Below, piece after piece: positions 34,984 to 43,843 of a DNA stretch of 64,000 nt. The notes below the pieces were generated by a model. The model was given only the letters and a program-made list of their open reading frames with translations, ran no database searches and was not told where the DNA came from. Made by a program: the position numbers and the translations under genes. The DNA comes from Bacteroidota bacterium (lineage in GTDB: Bacteria; Bacteroidota; Bacteroidia; Chitinophagales; LD1): NCBI GenBank assembly GCA_016722375.1, contig JADKJG010000005.1, forward strand, positions 1 through 64,000, given 5' to 3'. Within the stretch, counting starts at the first letter, position 1. Each line of letters starts with the position of its first letter.

Positions 34984-36169
34984 CTTCCTTTACGCGATGA
35001 AAAATAGCTGTTTGATTTCCATAAATTTTAGTGAAGCCCCTCACATCTTCTCCACTCCATCCGGTATTCATCTCGCCATACTTTCCGAATTTACTATTCA
35101 TCAAATCAAATGGCGATTCGATACCAGTTATCTGAAATCGGTAGGGAAACAACTGTACGAATACATCCCCGGTTACCTGTTGTTGCGAGCTTTCAAGAAA
35201 GGCTTCCATATCCCGCATCACCGGGTCGAGGATATGCCCTTCATGCAGCCAATTACCATAAAATTGTGCCACTTGATCTTTCCAGCTAAGCTGCCATTTG
35301 GTCAACACGTGCTTTTCCAGAGCATGATGCGCTTTTATAATGAGCATAGGTGCGGCCGCCTCAAAACCGACTCTTCCCTTAATTCCAATAATCGTATCGC
35401 CCACATGAATATCTCTGCCTATACCATAAGGCCCGGCAATCTGCTGCAAATGTTGAATTGCTTCCACCGGATGATTGAAGGTCTGGTCGTTAACGGCCTT
35501 TAATTCACCATTCAAAAAAGACAGTTTCACTTCTTCAGTACCGGTTCTGTTGACCGGTGTAGGCCAGGCATCTTCAGGCAACATCCCTTTAGATTGTAGT
35601 GTTTCTTTACCCCCGACACTTGTTCCCCACAATCCTTTATTGATTGAATAAAGAGATTTCTCAAAGCTCATCTGCACTCCTTTCTCTTTCAAGTAAGTAA
35701 TTTCGGCTTCGCGGCTCAATTTCAAATCACGTATCGGAGTAATTACTTCAATACCTGGAATCAGAATATTGAAAACCATATCAAAGCGCACTTGGTCGTT
35801 GCCGGCACCGGTGCTTCCATGCGCTACAGCATCGACACCTACTTCTTTCACGTGCTTTGCAATATGGAGCGCTTGACTCAACCGTTCCGCACTTACGCTC
35901 AATGGATACGTTTGGTTCTTCAAAACGTTTCCGTAAACAAGGTATCGGATAATTTGCTGATAATAATCTCTGGTTGCCTCCGCTACGGCATGCGACTTTA
36001 CTCCCAACCTATAGGCATGCGCCTCAATTGATTTCAATTCCTCCTCATCGAAGCCACCGGTATTGACTGTTATACTATGCACTTCATATCCTTTCTCTTC
36101 CGTTAGGTATTTGACACAATAAGAAGTGTCCAGTCCACCGCTAAAACCCAATACAATTTTCTTGCTCAT
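34964..36169 (-). CDS. argG: Argininosuccinate synthase
   Basis: 401 residues. It condenses citrulline and aspartate with ATP. The pyrophosphate loop FSGGLDTSYCVKYL is at residues 9-22; HGSTGAGNDQVRFD and SVGGKETLQSKGM are also characteristic of the family. It is the second gene of the arg operon, 5 nt after the GNAT gene. In this pathway it acts after deacylation of acylcitrulline. Confidence 0.95.
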   Translation of the reverse strand: MSKKIVLGFSGGLDTSYCVKYLTEEKGYEVHSITVNTGGFDEEELKSIEAHAYRLGVKSHAVAEATRDYYQQIIRYLVYGNVLKNQTYPLSVSAERLSQALHIAKHVKEVGVDAVAHGSTGAGNDQVRFDMVFNILIPGIEVITPIRDLKLSREAEITYLKEKGVQMSFEKSLYSINKGLWGTSVGGKETLQSKGMLPEDAWPTPVNRTGTEEVKLSFLNGELKAVNDQTFNHPVEAIQHLQQIAGPYGIGRDIHVGDTIIGIKGRVGFEAAAPMLIIKAHHALEKHVLTKWQLSWKDQVAQFYGNWLHEGHILDPVMRDMEAFLESSQQQVTGDVFVQLFPYRFQITGIESPFDLMNSKFGKYGEMNTGWSGEDVRGFTKIYGNQTAIFHRVKEDANAKD

Positions 36170-36174
36170 GTTTT

Positions 36175-36828
36175 CTAAACCTTTTGTTTTTTTAAAAATT
36201 TCCTCAAAGTGATTTGCTTGAAGTGCATAAAGCGTTCAAACAGTTTTGATTTCTTTTTGAATTCAGAAGCTGCCTGTTCCGGCTTGGGATGATTGACCGG
36301 ATGATACAGCATCGCGGTACACAAACAATTCTTGCGTTCCTTGCTCATCAGGATGTCGTAGTTCACGCAATTTTTGCATCCGGCCCAAAACTCCTCATCG
36401 TTAGTCAACTCTGAATAAGTGACCGGTTCATAACCCAATTCACTATTGATTTTCATCACAGCAAGGCCGGTTGTTAATCCGAAAATTTTGGCATCCGGAT
36501 ACTTCTGTCTTGATAGTTCAAAAATTCTCTTCTTAATCAGCCGCGCCACGCCGGTCTTCCTAAATTCCGGGTTTACTATCAAGCCGCTATTGGCTACAAA
36601 CTTATTATGCCCCCAGGCCTCGATATAACAAAAACCCACCCATTGACCTTCGGAGGCTAGGGCGATAACCGCCTTGCCTTCCTCCATTTTTTTCTGAATG
36701 TATTCTGGACTTCGTTTGGCAATCCCCGTCCCTCGGGCCTTGGCAGAGATTGCCATCTCCTCACAAATTATTTCGGCAAACCGGAAATGTTTTTCACCGG
36801 CTATTTCAATCACTATATTCTGGCTCAT
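36175..36828 (-). CDS. GNAT-family acyltransferase heading the arg operon
   Basis: 217 residues. The acetyl-CoA-binding region is SGLIVNPEFRKTGVARLIK (about residues 115-133), the GNAT motif A. A cysteine-rich stretch CKNCVNYDIL and ERKNCLCTAML follows, typical of a Bacteroidota subfamily found at the start of arg operons. The operon otherwise lacks argA or argJ, so this gene is the candidate N-acylglutamate synthase supplying acetyl- or succinyl-glutamate. The role is inferred from context; the fold is clear. Confidence 0.8.
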   Translation of the reverse strand: MSQNIVIEIAGEKHFRFAEIICEEMAISAKARGTGIAKRSPEYIQKKMEEGKAVIALASEGQWVGFCYIEAWGHNKFVANSGLIVNPEFRKTGVARLIKKRIFELSRQKYPDAKIFGLTTGLAVMKINSELGYEPVTYSELTNDEEFWAGCKNCVNYDILMSKERKNCLCTAMLYHPVNHPKPEQAASEFKKKSKLFERFMHFKQITLRKFLKKQKV

Positions 36829-37228
36829 CTATTTTGAAAACTTAATTCATTGAATAAAAAAACATCTAAATGGTAAGGCTGGACCCTACCCCGTTTTTCA
36901 CACGAGAAACCTCAATGCAATAAAGAAAGATGAACCGACCTCAAGTTCTGAGGAAGTATGGCTTGAAATAGCTGTTTTGAATAGAATGTGCGTCAGCAGG
37001 CACAATCGTACCCTTAAGAATAAAAAGTCTCCATATTCTCATAAAATGAATCACAACGGCTTGTGCTTCTAATATTTTATAAATGATCATCGGGACGCTG
37101 CTGGTTTTTTAGACGCGCAAAAATATTTATTATTTTAAAAACAAGCTGATTTTTGAAACGGCCTTATTCTCTTTGGGTACCTCGGCCAAAACAGCTTCTA
37201 AAATCAAGGGCTGATTGATAAAGGCTTC
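36829..37228. other. 400-nt gap between the arg operon and lptC
   Basis: No coding sequence is seen on either strand. The arg operon promoter must lie near 36830-36900. TAAGTTTT, close to TAnnTTTG, sits about 10 nt before the GNAT ATG on the minus strand. No convincing ARG box was found. Confidence 0.35.
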
Positions 37229-37795
37229 TCACTCCAACTCGCTAGTCTTCACCTTGATTTTCCCCGTGATATTTTTAATCACGTAGTCGGTAAAGTTTTC
37301 ATTGGCCGTCATGCCTTTGCCATAAATAATTTCATCGGTGGTTTGAATCTTGACAAAAGAATTGGAGTAAATGATTTTTTTGTCTTCATCCCAAATCAGT
37401 TCATCGGTATTCAGAATTTCGCCTTTCTTATTGACCACTACCACACTGTCGCGGGCAGTCATTGATTTGCTGTTCTCATAAGCCAAAGCATATTTGGCAG
37501 TCAGTGTGCTTTCCAATTCGCGATTGGTAGAGAAGAACAGAATCTTGATGCCGTCGTTAAATTCCATGAAAGGCACTTCGCTATTATGGCGGGTGGCGGT
37601 GGGCCCCATGGCGCGAATGCGCACAATGCCGTTTTGCGAATAATTGATTTCAACACCTTTCCCATGCTCCAAGTTTACAAAATCTCGATTGGCAAGACGT
37701 TTAACCGCCTCTTGATTATTACTACAGGAGCCAAGCAAAAGAGAAAGGAAGAATAGAAGGATATAGAACCGGTCGTATCTGGAATACGAGTTCAT
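37229..37795 (-). CDS. lptC: LptC-like LPS export protein (lipoprotein)
   Basis: 188 residues. The N-terminal hydrophobic segment ends in LLLGSC, a lipobox. The rest is a beta-jellyroll of the LptC/OstA type: GVEINYSQNGIVRIRAMG, ESTLTAKYALAYENS, TARDSVVVVNKKGEIL and TTDEIIYGKGMTANENF show the repeated strand pattern of the family. It would pass LPS from the inner-membrane LptBFG complex toward LptA. It starts 3 nt after the outer-membrane protein gene. Confidence 0.88.
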   Translation of the reverse strand: MNSYSRYDRFYILLFFLSLLLGSCSNNQEAVKRLANRDFVNLEHGKGVEINYSQNGIVRIRAMGPTATRHNSEVPFMEFNDGIKILFFSTNRELESTLTAKYALAYENSKSMTARDSVVVVNKKGEILNTDELIWDEDKKIIYSNSFVKIQTTDEIIYGKGMTANENFTDYVIKNITGKIKVKTSELE

Positions 37796-37798
37796 GGC

Positions 37799-39112
37799 TT
37801 AATCAAATTTCCGCTTGATAAACCAAATGTCGTTGATAACCAGGCCAAAGGTGAAGCGATAGAAATTTTCGCGGATAATAGACTTGTCGCTTCCACCACG
37901 TGTACCTATTTCACCCGAAATATTCAAGCGTCCGGCAGCTTTGAAAGGAATGCCCAGTCCAAAGGTGCCTGCGGCTTCGCTCAACTGGTTTCCCTGATAG
38001 GCAATCTCGCTTTTGCCGTAGTAACCGCCTAAACGATATTGAACACGGTTCAAATATTTACGGTCATCCAACTTGGGCGTGATTTGCATGCCCAATGAAA
38101 CCCTCCAACTGCTATTCAACGTACTGTTGCTAAGCGGCGAACTGAAGTTTTGCCAATTCATGAATTTGAAGTCAGCACCAATCATCCAGTAGCGCTCGTT
38201 GCCGAACATGGCACCGACACCCAGATTAAAAGGCAGATTCACTTTGTCTTTCTTATTGAAAGTAGCGGCTATCGTATCTACCATTACTACGCCCACGTCA
38301 GAAATAATGTTGAGCCGCTCCCAGTAGTTAGAGAGCTTGGCATTCATTTTCATTCCGCTTGATCCATAAACGCCTAGAGTCATAAAAATCTTATGACGTT
38401 CATCGGGATTCTCAGGGTTGGTATAAATTTGTTTTTGATACTGCACCCCGACGCTGTAAACAAAGCTCTTGACATTCATGCTACTGTTATTTCTTGTAGC
38501 ATAAGAGTCGGCGCTATCTGCAAAAGTGATGAGCTTTTGATAATCCAGTTTCCCAAAAAGATAGCCTGCATTAGCACCCACCGAGAAGCCTTTCACTTTA
38601 TAAGCACCTCCCACATAAGCCTGATATAAAGATCCCGAACCGGTAAATATTTCACGATAAGAACCTACCGAGGCGGTGTCATTAAAATTCTGAATAAAAT
38701 TATAGTTGATATTGCTGTAGGGCAACAACCCGGCGCTGATGGCCCAATTATTTCGGCGCGGGTTGGGAACAAAAGCAATGGCCAGATGACTGATTGAGCC
38801 GTTTCCGGTTCTATATACAGAATCGTTAGTAGCGATGCTCACTCCGTCTATGTTCATACCAATTTCCAGCGTAGTTCTGGTCAATGAAGCATAAGAGGCC
38901 GGATTGGTAAAGTTGATGTTGAGCGCGCTGGCGTAGGGTGCCGCTATTCCCCCCATACCTTTATTGGCAGAGAAAACAGAGGAACGCACATAGCCTAAAC
39001 CATAGCGCGAATAAGGAGAAGCTGCCTGTGCCCAACTCTTCTCAGAGGACAGAACAAATAAGGAGAGTGAAAAAATAAAAGTAAGAAACCGTCTCTGGAA
39101 AATATAGTTCAC
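37799..39112 (-). CDS. Outer-membrane beta-barrel protein (FadL-like)
   Basis: 437 residues. Signal peptide 1-28 (SLSLFVLSSEKSWAQ). The mature start SPYSRYGLGYV and NINFTNPASYASL, with alternating aromatic/hydrophobic strands throughout, fit an FadL/OMPP1-type barrel found next to coaX and lptC in this phylum. C-terminal strands end in FTFGLVINDIWFIKRKFD. The transported substrate is unknown. It overlaps coaX by 4 nt. Confidence 0.8.
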   Translation of the reverse strand: MNYIFQRRFLTFIFSLSLFVLSSEKSWAQAASPYSRYGLGYVRSSVFSANKGMGGIAAPYASALNINFTNPASYASLTRTTLEIGMNIDGVSIATNDSVYRTGNGSISHLAIAFVPNPRRNNWAISAGLLPYSNINYNFIQNFNDTASVGSYREIFTGSGSLYQAYVGGAYKVKGFSVGANAGYLFGKLDYQKLITFADSADSYATRNNSSMNVKSFVYSVGVQYQKQIYTNPENPDERHKIFMTLGVYGSSGMKMNAKLSNYWERLNIISDVGVVMVDTIAATFNKKDKVNLPFNLGVGAMFGNERYWMIGADFKFMNWQNFSSPLSNSTLNSSWRVSLGMQITPKLDDRKYLNRVQYRLGGYYGKSEIAYQGNQLSEAAGTFGLGIPFKAAGRLNISGEIGTRGGSDKSIIRENFYRFTFGLVINDIWFIKRKFD

Positions 39113-39822
39113 AAATGGTAATTAAGAATCCTGTTCAAGCCCTCTAGGACTAAATGAGGTCGGGCAAATATCTCACTTTTGAGCAGAGCGTCAAACCAAG
39201 GGGCATCTCCGCCCGTACTCACCACTTTTAGTTTCTTATACCGCTCTTGATATTCCCGAATAATTCCCTCCACCTCCTGCCGGATTCCGTGAACCACTCC
39301 ACTCCGAATAGAGGCGCTGGTATCAGTTCCTATTAAATCAATTTCGCTGGTCTTTTCCAACGGAACGAGCGGAAGTTTAGCGGTGAACTGGTTCAGCGCT
39401 TTGAACCGCATCATCATTCCGGGAGAAATCGCCCCGCCGATATATTGCCTTTGCTCATTCACAAAATCGTAAGTAATGCAGGTGCCGAAGTCAATTTTCA
39501 AAATTGGATATTCTGGAAAAAGATAGGTAGCTGCTACACTCCCCGCTATGCGGTCGCTACCGAGTGTTTCGGGGCTTTGATATAAAATCTCTATGGGCAA
39601 TTTTAATTGGGAAGAAAGAACGATGAAGGGAATCTTCTTTTCACCCAATCTCTTTTCTATTTCATTTTCAGCTCCGGTTCTTGAAATAATCGCATGAGCT
39701 ATCGAATATTTTGAAAGAAGAGGCTCCAAGGATGCTGCACCGATCAGAACTTCTGTCGGTTCCGTCCCGTCAAATACGCCGAGTTTGATCGAAGTATTTC
39801 CAATATCTATGGTGAGGTTCAT
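39109..39822 (-). CDS. coaX: Type III pantothenate kinase
   Basis: 237 residues. First step of coenzyme A synthesis. DIGNTSIKLGVFDG (6-19) is the phosphate loop, TLGSDRIAG (86-94) holds the GxDR motif, and DFGTCITYDF (111-120) is the second ASKHA-fold signature, with GGAISPGMMMR after it. Length is slightly short but complete. It overlaps both neighbours by 4 nt, so it is firmly in the operon. Confidence 0.95.
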   Translation of the reverse strand: MNLTIDIGNTSIKLGVFDGTEPTEVLIGAASLEPLLSKYSIAHAIISRTGAENEIEKRLGEKKIPFIVLSSQLKLPIEILYQSPETLGSDRIAGSVAATYLFPEYPILKIDFGTCITYDFVNEQRQYIGGAISPGMMMRFKALNQFTAKLPLVPLEKTSEIDLIGTDTSASIRSGVVHGIRQEVEGIIREYQERYKKLKVVSTGGDAPWFDALLKSEIFARPHLVLEGLNRILNYHL

Positions 39823-41663
39823 TTCAGGATTCGTTTTCCATCCACATAGGTAATGATAAAGCTGTTCTTATAGCGCGGCAACATCTGGCTCTTCCAATAT
39901 CGGTAGCACTCCTCATAATCTTTATACATGCCCAACACATATTTAAACACCCCGTCTTCTTCATAAATATCGCAGCCTTTCAGGTGTGTGTAATAATTCG
40001 TGTCTACCGGTACTAACTTTTCCAGAGCATAAATCTGAATGCGGTAAAACGTATCGAGCCTCACCTCTAGGGTTTGGCCCTTCACCTGTTTCATGTTGCC
40101 GCTCGGCGAAGGTTTGGAGGCGGTTTCTACTACTGCTTGATCATGTGCCGCAATTTCTATGGCGGTTTCTGTTTTGCGAACCGGCTCAACAAATACACTT
40201 TCGGCAGCGGCCTTTTGTTTGGTGAAAGGCGTTTCTTTAGGCGGCATCTTTCCTTTTTTCTTCGGGTGGTATTCCACCACTTCTTTGGGTACCACCGGTG
40301 CGCCATAAAGCAAGGCCAGCGAAGGAGTAATATACACTCCGCTGTCGGACACCACCGGAAGCGCCGGTGCCGGGCTTACCGGCATTTCGGCTTCCAACTT
40401 TCTTCCCTGCCGGTTGTTCAGCGGGGCGCCGATGATGTCAATGGTCTGCATCACATTGTCCGCCACCATTTCGTTCATATTATATTGCAGTTCATCGGCA
40501 GTAGAGCCTAACAGTTTGCGCACTTCATAAGCGCTATTAATCACCCGACGTTTTTCTATGTAGGGAAGATTCGGGTAGATGTCGCCCCGCTCAATTGCCG
40601 AGCAGGGAACCGTAACCATTTTGGTGCGCCCCGGAATAGAAAGCGTATCGTAATAAGTATAAACCGGCACCACGCCCCAATCGCCCAGCGAAGTTTCACT
40701 CGTAAAATTGTTCTTCTTTATTTCCATATCGAGAATATAACCGTTCCGGTGCTTCATCTCTTCGTTGCTGCCCACCAGATTGCCGAGCGAGTAGGCCACG
40801 ATTCCTTCTTTCATCGCCCCTTCAAAATAGTAGCTCATATAATCTATGCGCATGGGTATGTTGGGTGCGGTGCCCACCACCAGATTTGCTCCATGCTCAA
40901 AAGCATAGCGCGCCAAATCTTGTTGCTGTGTATTCGGAATATCCTCCGTGATGGAACCCCAATCAAAATAAACGATGATGAAATCCGGTTTGTTGGAACG
41001 CGCCAAGCGGAGTTCGGCAGAGAGATAATTTTTATTGGCTTCATTAATCACGAAATCCTGCGAGACTTCGGGGCGCGTCATGGGCAGCGTGTAATTCAGG
41101 ATAGCGATGCGAAAGCCTTTCTTGGTGATAATCAAAGGCTGGTTACCGGCTCGCTCTACAATATTGCTGAAAGCGCCGGTGTGGAACATGTCGAGGTCGT
41201 TCAGCAGGCTGCGCGTGCGTTTCAGTGTAGCCTTATCAATATGTGCGGTATGCACGTTCGCGTGCATCATGCCGTTGAAGGAAGCGTATTTGAGTGCCAG
41301 CGCAAATTCATCGGGTGATGAAAACATGTTTTTTATATCCCCCGAAAAAGATGTTTTCAAATTGGCCATCACAATATCGCCCAGTCCTAAAATAGGCTGC
41401 ACATACCGAAACTCATCGCGGAACTCATATTTACCGGTAGTGAAGTTGTAGGCATTTTGCACCTGCTTCTCGGTTTGGTAAATATTTCCCACAATCATTA
41501 GATGCACTGTGCGCATAGAATCTATCTGCTCCATCGCCAGATCTGATTTCACCGGATGTAAAAACTTCTGCCGAAAACGGATAGCAGGACTCAGCGGGTC
41601 TTGCGCCAAGAGGCTACCCCAAATGCCGAGCAACAAAAAAATAATTCCTTCCTTCTTAATCAT
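39819..41663 (-). CDS. CapA-family (PGA_cap) metallophosphatase-like protein with C-terminal SPOR-like domain
   Basis: About 614 residues from MIKKEGIIFLLLG, which gives a clean signal peptide; the upstream ATG at 41705 overlaps the SDR gene and lacks one. The N-terminal two thirds match CapA: VHLMIVGNIYQ, MANLKTSFSG, NVHTAHID, and the GIVAYSLGNLVG segment. The usual His/Asp metal ligands look partly changed (for example GNIY where GD is common), so catalysis is doubtful. After a proline-rich linker (about 470-530) the last 80 residues (TFYRIQIYALEKLVP, KYVLGMYKDYEECYRYW) resemble a peptidoglycan-binding SPOR domain. It overlaps coaX by 4 nt. Confidence 0.82.
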   Translation of the reverse strand: MIKKEGIIFLLLGIWGSLLAQDPLSPAIRFRQKFLHPVKSDLAMEQIDSMRTVHLMIVGNIYQTEKQVQNAYNFTTGKYEFRDEFRYVQPILGLGDIVMANLKTSFSGDIKNMFSSPDEFALALKYASFNGMMHANVHTAHIDKATLKRTRSLLNDLDMFHTGAFSNIVERAGNQPLIITKKGFRIAILNYTLPMTRPEVSQDFVINEANKNYLSAELRLARSNKPDFIIVYFDWGSITEDIPNTQQQDLARYAFEHGANLVVGTAPNIPMRIDYMSYYFEGAMKEGIVAYSLGNLVGSNEEMKHRNGYILDMEIKKNNFTSETSLGDWGVVPVYTYYDTLSIPGRTKMVTVPCSAIERGDIYPNLPYIEKRRVINSAYEVRKLLGSTADELQYNMNEMVADNVMQTIDIIGAPLNNRQGRKLEAEMPVSPAPALPVVSDSGVYITPSLALLYGAPVVPKEVVEYHPKKKGKMPPKETPFTKQKAAAESVFVEPVRKTETAIEIAAHDQAVVETASKPSPSGNMKQVKGQTLEVRLDTFYRIQIYALEKLVPVDTNYYTHLKGCDIYEEDGVFKYVLGMYKDYEECYRYWKSQMLPRYKNSFIITYVDGKRILK

Positions 41664-41682
41664 GATTGTTTTGTGGCGCTGC

Positions 41683-42330
41683 TTAAATAATCTGGTCATT
41701 TTCAATCACGCTAAGCCCCTTCTTGTTTTGTTGTGCCGCTTCTACCATCGCTTTTGCCAGCAGGCCTGCCGGTGTTCCGCGATATTTTTTCAAAGGACCT
41801 ACAAACAAAAAAGAAAGTTTCTCTGCAATAAAAATCCCGATGGCTTCGCCGGTTCGCTTTTCCTTTCGGTGGCCGAGCAACATCGAAGGGCGAAAAATGA
41901 TGAGGGCATCAAAATTCAATTTTGCTAAAGCCCCTTCCAATTCACCTTTCACGCGGCTATAAAATATAGACGAACCGGAATCGGCGCCGATAGAAGAAAC
42001 CAATATGAACTGCTTCGCGCCGTTGCGCTTGGCAATCTGGGCCACCTGAAACGGCAAGTCAAAATCCACTTTGCGAAAGGCTTCCTGCGAACCCGCTTTG
42101 GCAATGGTGGTCCCGGTGGCGCAAAAAATATCATCCGCTCCTATTTCTTGCTGATCCTTTTCTAATTGATTGAAATCAACGACCACATTTTTGAGTTTGA
42201 GATGCTGCGTTTCCAAAGCTCTTCGCGTCAAGGTGATGACTTTATCATAAGCCGGCGAAGCCAATAATTCTTTCAAACACTCTTCGCCTACCATACCGGT
42301 CGCGCCTATCAATAATGCTGTTTTCCCCAT
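41683..42330 (-). CDS. NAD(P)-binding atypical SDR oxidoreductase
   Basis: 215 residues. The N-terminal LIGATGMVGEECLKELL is an atypical Rossmann GxTGxxG motif. FILVSSIGADSGSSIFYSRVKGE holds the SS...Y.RVKG segment of the HTATIP2/NmrA-like class. No signal peptide. First gene of the operon running to lptC. The substrate is unknown; proteins of this class bind NADPH and some act as redox sensors. Confidence 0.85.
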   Translation of the reverse strand: MGKTALLIGATGMVGEECLKELLASPAYDKVITLTRRALETQHLKLKNVVVDFNQLEKDQQEIGADDIFCATGTTIAKAGSQEAFRKVDFDLPFQVAQIAKRNGAKQFILVSSIGADSGSSIFYSRVKGELEGALAKLNFDALIIFRPSMLLGHRKEKRTGEAIGIFIAEKLSFLFVGPLKKYRGTPAGLLAKAMVEAAQQNKKGLSVIENDQII

Positions 42331-42667
42331 CGGGGTAAAAATAGAAAATTGAAAAATCGGTGGGAGGCAGGTTATGAACGAATAAGAGGAGTAAGGAATA
42401 TTGCGCTTACAAAATTTGACAGAAGACCCGTGTATTATTTAATAGATCAAAGGCCATAGAGCGCCAAAGCCGCTGATTTGAAATGGTAGGTTATGATTTC
42501 AAATGGCGATAGGGGTTTTTAATCCGCGCTAGCCCATCCGATGAGTCTCATCAGCGTTCGGTTCTTTTGCGAACTACTTAGGCTATTTGTTTATCCCATC
42601 ATCCAGTTTATAATTCAAGCATTCTTCCAAATTCAAGGTATTATCCTTTACCCGAAGGTGGCTCCGC

Positions 42668-42961
42668 GTCTATTTTACATACTTCCGTATTTACCGAAGT
42701 AATGAATAGATTCAATTTTATAGCATCCGCATTTACCGAAGTAATAAAATGGCTTCATTTTATTACATCCGCATTTACCGACATTAATAAGTTGAGTATT
42801 TTTAGTACTTCGGTATTTGCCGAAGTAGGCAAAATACTTCTATTTACTACTTCCACATTTACCGAAGCACTAAAAAGATATCATTTCATAACATCCGCAT
42901 TTACCGAAGTGTTAAAATGGCTTCATTTTATAACATCCTCATTTGCGGAAGTGATAAAGAC
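42668..42961. repeat. Degenerate 21/42-bp-period array C of palindromes
   Basis: The core ATTTACCGAAGT or a close variant begins at 42689, 42731, 42773, 42815, 42857, 42899 and 42941, exactly 42 bases apart. Each 42-mer is two 21-base halves that are near reverse complements. Examples are GTAATAAAATG...CATTTTATTAC (perfect 11-bp arms, loop GCTT) and ACTTCGG...CCGAAGT (perfect, loop TATTTG). The array is a run of alternating hairpins with no indels, and is open as an ORF of about 108 codons only because 42 is divisible by three. It lies in the 757-nt gap between the SDR and cytochrome oxidase genes; nothing else was recognised in that gap. Confidence 0.85.
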
Positions 42962-43087
42962 AGACCGTTTTGATGTTTGGCGAGAAAAGGAAGGGCTTGA
43001 AAAATGTATATTAATGTATAAATGAATGGCGGCGATGGCAAAAAGACAATAGAACGCAGATGACAGGAATCAAGGACTGATAGCCTT

Positions 43088-43729
43088 TTAGCTTAGTACA
43101 TACATATTGAACAGAAAGAAGAGGTAGAGATAGACCCAAAGGCCGTCGAGAAAATGCCAGTAGAGGCAGAGCATTTGAACTTTCACCTTGCTGAAAGGGT
43201 CGGTTTCAAACAAAAGTGCCTTTACCGGATCGCGGTTTTGCTTAAAGGCCTTGAAAAGAAAATAGCCCAAGGCCAGCAAACCAAACAGCAGGTGGACGAG
43301 GTGGAATCCGCTCATGACATATATATAGGTGCCCGCAATCTGGTTGGTCAGGCCGATGCCGTTGGCGGAAAGTTCCTTCCAGCCAATAATTTGAAATAGG
43401 GCAAAAGCCAGCGCCAGCCCGAAGGTAACGAGCAGCCCATTGAAATATCCTTTTTCATCGCCGGCGAGGTTGGCTTTGCGGGTTTGCGAAAGGGTATAGC
43501 TGGACACCAAAATAATCACGGTGTTGGCATGAAAAATAAGCGGCAGTTGGAAGTGAGGATAGCCCGTTCTAAGCGTGGTCATGATGTAGGCCAGAGAAAG
43601 AAACAGGAAGGAGGAAGTGATACCTATGAGCAAAAGATAGGTAAACATCCGCACCGGATGGTACTTTATCCGCAGATGAAGCAGCATCTGAATTTCTTCC
43701 GGAGAAGTTGTTTTAGTTGGCTTTGACAC
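43088..43729 (-). CDS. Cytochrome c oxidase subunit III-like protein (orphan)
   Basis: 213 residues with five transmembrane helices. SGFHLVHLLFGLLALGYFL and LYWHFLDGLWVYLYLFFLF are the heme-copper oxidase subunit III signatures. Subunits I and II are not nearby, so this is a solitary copy. It would sit in the inner membrane as an accessory subunit. It is divergent from sufB with a 114-nt gap. Confidence 0.9.
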   Translation of the reverse strand: MSKPTKTTSPEEIQMLLHLRIKYHPVRMFTYLLLIGITSSFLFLSLAYIMTTLRTGYPHFQLPLIFHANTVIILVSSYTLSQTRKANLAGDEKGYFNGLLVTFGLALAFALFQIIGWKELSANGIGLTNQIAGTYIYVMSGFHLVHLLFGLLALGYFLFKAFKQNRDPVKALLFETDPFSKVKVQMLCLYWHFLDGLWVYLYLFFLFNMYVLS

Positions 43730-43815
43730 CTCAAGGCAATTTTTTCTTTAGACAATATCCAGATAATACCTGAATTGGCTTACATTTACGCTCCCAAAGA
43801 TAAACAAGACCCACG

Positions 43816-43823
43816 TAATTTTG
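43816..43823 (+). promoter_or_regulatory. -7 box for the suf operon
   Basis: TAATTTTG matches TAnnTTTG and lies 20 nt before the sufB ATG. It is followed by GGAAAGGGGG, an unusually purine-rich ribosome-binding region for this phylum. Confidence 0.55.
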
Positions 43824-43843
43824 TGGAAAGGGGGTAATTTATC

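Noticed and set aside
36829..36900. ARG box upstream of the arg operon
   Set aside because: TTCATTGAATAA occurs, but the TGAAT/ATTCA half-sites are not correctly oriented and spaced.
42702..43025. 108-codon open frame over array C
   Set aside because: Repeat-driven (TEVIKWLHFITSAF pattern); the palindromic DNA structure explains it better than a protein.
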